Positions 62,484 to 64,000 of a DNA stretch of 64,000 nucleotides are shown piece by piece (positions within the stretch are counted from its first letter, which is position 1; every line of letters begins with the position of its first letter). The notes under the pieces are model-generated. The model did no database searches, was not told where the DNA came from, and saw only the letters and a program-made list of their open reading frames with translations. The DNA lies in NCBI GenBank assembly GCA_032158295.1, contig CM063250.1, forward strand, positions 7,501 through 71,500, in the 5' to 3' direction. Position numbers and translations under genes: made by a program. This DNA is from Pycnopodia helianthoides (lineage: Eukaryota > Echinodermata > Asteroidea > Forcipulatida > Asteriidae).

Positions 62484-64000
62484 CTGAAAGGTTCCAATTA
62501 TCCGGCCAGGATTGTTAGACAATCCATAAGGACTAAATGTTTATGTGTTCTGCATTTAAACCACAATGCACCAAACAATTAACCAGCCTGTCGATGAGGG
62601 ATGTCTTCCGACTCATACACTATAATCCAATGTTCTTCATCTGAAACAGTTATTAACCATCACCATAAGAACTCACTTTATGAAAGATCAGAATACATCA
62701 ATCTGTATACATGTATATGTGTTCATATGTGTGGAGCATATGTAACAACTCGAGCGGAAATAATCCTTCAAGTATTAACACAGAAGACCATCTGCATGAC
62801 GGAGTCAGGGTGAACACTATTAACACAGTCCTACATGCATGTTGCGTCCCAAATTCAGTTGCAGAATACTTGGACTGTACTTAGACTTAGAGTTTTCAAA
62901 CTGAATAATCCTACATGGTGTACATAAGCCTCGCGGTCAGAGTGATCCATAAATTCCAAACTCAACGTACATTGTAGTGTGTACATTTTGTAAGTTCTCT
63001 CTCTCTCTCCCTCTCACATTAATGAGTCCAAATGTTCAGAGTTCAAATATTATACAATGTAGATTTTCTCGATGTGGGCTTACCGACCTTAAATACCACA
63101 GTTAATATACCTCCACTGAGCAGTAATGGTTTCCCTTAACCACATTGCACCTATGAAAGGACACCACAGGACCCCTATTTGCTAAATCTCTTTCCAAAGT
63201 GTACATGTAGACCAAACGTTACAACACACAAAAGACACAGGAATCTGAAGGACCCAGATTTAGGACTCCGGTATGCGGAGCTGCATCTGTGAGTGTACTC
63301 TTCCAGCACACTGTGTGTGTTTGTGGGGGTGAGACTTCTTCATTGTGTGACCACATGAATATGTATTGTATTGTATTGTATTGTATGATGAAGGCCTACA
63401 TACAAGTAGGTAGTGTATTCCACGGTATTGTTAGAAATCCCTAATTGAGAGGTAGGGTTTATCCTCACGGGAGGATGACTGAATTTCTACAAGACACAAA
63501 TCAAAACAAGTTTATCCTTGGATTGGATTAGTGAGATAGATACCAAGAAATCTCATCAGGGATCTTAATCTCATCAAGTATGTAACATAAGCACATTATC
63601 TTGTCACAATATTTGATTTTTTTATGTTATTGTTTGATCCCCTAAACACTGTTAGTCACTGAGGACAATTAATTGGCTGAGTTTTGATTGATTATTGGGG
63701 ACAATTGGTGGATTGATCACATCACAGTGTGTTCCCTGCCTACTGAACCGTAAAGCACCCCACCTTGTTACTTTTAACAGCTGCCTGGATTGTTTACCAA
63801 CAACTAACATAAAATTTAAATGATATATAGAGGTGCACCAAATTGATTACCATAAGATGTAAGCCCACAACCTTTTTTGGCATAAAATTTTTTGGGGGGC
63901 CATGCAATTAATTGGTTGTGTAATTATGATAAGTTAACACGACATAGGGTTTCTGTGCTCCAACTTTTGAGTAACTTTAGATTTTTTTGTTAAGGCCAAA
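62484..64000. other. Upstream flank or intron
   Basis: No exon or promoter could be supported. It holds a CT run at 62,999-63,016 and a (TGTAT)n microsatellite at 63,362-63,386. The first tensin exon and its promoter may lie here unseen or outside the window. Confidence 0.4.
63362..63386. repeat. TGTAT microsatellite
   Basis: About five tandem tgtat units. Confidence 0.9.

Noticed and set aside
62560..62650. Minus-strand open stretch reading EEHWIIVYESEDIPHRQAG after a CTGTTTCAG acceptor
   Set aside because: The only possible donor is weak and leaves phase 1, which does not fit the next candidate exon; kept out of the model.

Overview
The window is AT-rich, intron-dense animal genomic DNA holding one large gene on the minus strand: a tensin (focal-adhesion adaptor with C1, PTEN-like phosphatase, C2, SH2 and PTB domains). 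I rebuilt it from conserved tensin residues, splice consensus and intron phase. Thirty coding exons between 62,483 (5') and 5,611 (3') join with matching phases at every junction. They give an open model of about 2,980 residues, well above the roughly 1,400-1,900 of vertebrate tensins, apart from two frame breaks inside long exons (near 17,238 and 12,853). The true first exon was not found and may lie beyond 64,000.

The host is probably an echinoderm, perhaps a sea star. The gene is clearly metazoan and non-vertebrate, and several dispersed repeats resemble, from memory, families common in echinoderm genomes. This is inference; no database was searched.

Layout, low to high coordinates: 1-5,610 is probable 3' UTR and downstream flank with repeat fragments; 5,611-10,370 holds the PTB and SH2 exons, with two minisatellites in their introns; 10,803-24,085 holds the long disordered middle of the protein, including a 3.1-kb exon with a 20-residue tandem repeat; 24,220-30,283 holds the C2 and phosphatase-like exons; 33,045-39,205 holds short linker exons and the end of the C1 domain; an 18-kb intron full of MITE-like repeats follows; 57,376-59,021 holds the rest of C1, and 62,430-62,483 a candidate N-terminal exon.

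Most notable points: (1) the phosphatase P-loop keeps its cysteine but the catalytic arginine position is proline; (2) hammerhead-ribozyme-like motifs with one shared architecture recur in dispersed repeats, two with an intact core and paired helices; (3) a coding exon at 33,210-33,271 aligns without gaps, through its splice donor, to a second copy at about 3,201-3,291, which suggests an exonised repeat; (4) an intronic minisatellite carries a good 5' splice-site consensus in most units on the sense strand; (5) a lineage-specific tandem repeat expands the middle of the protein.
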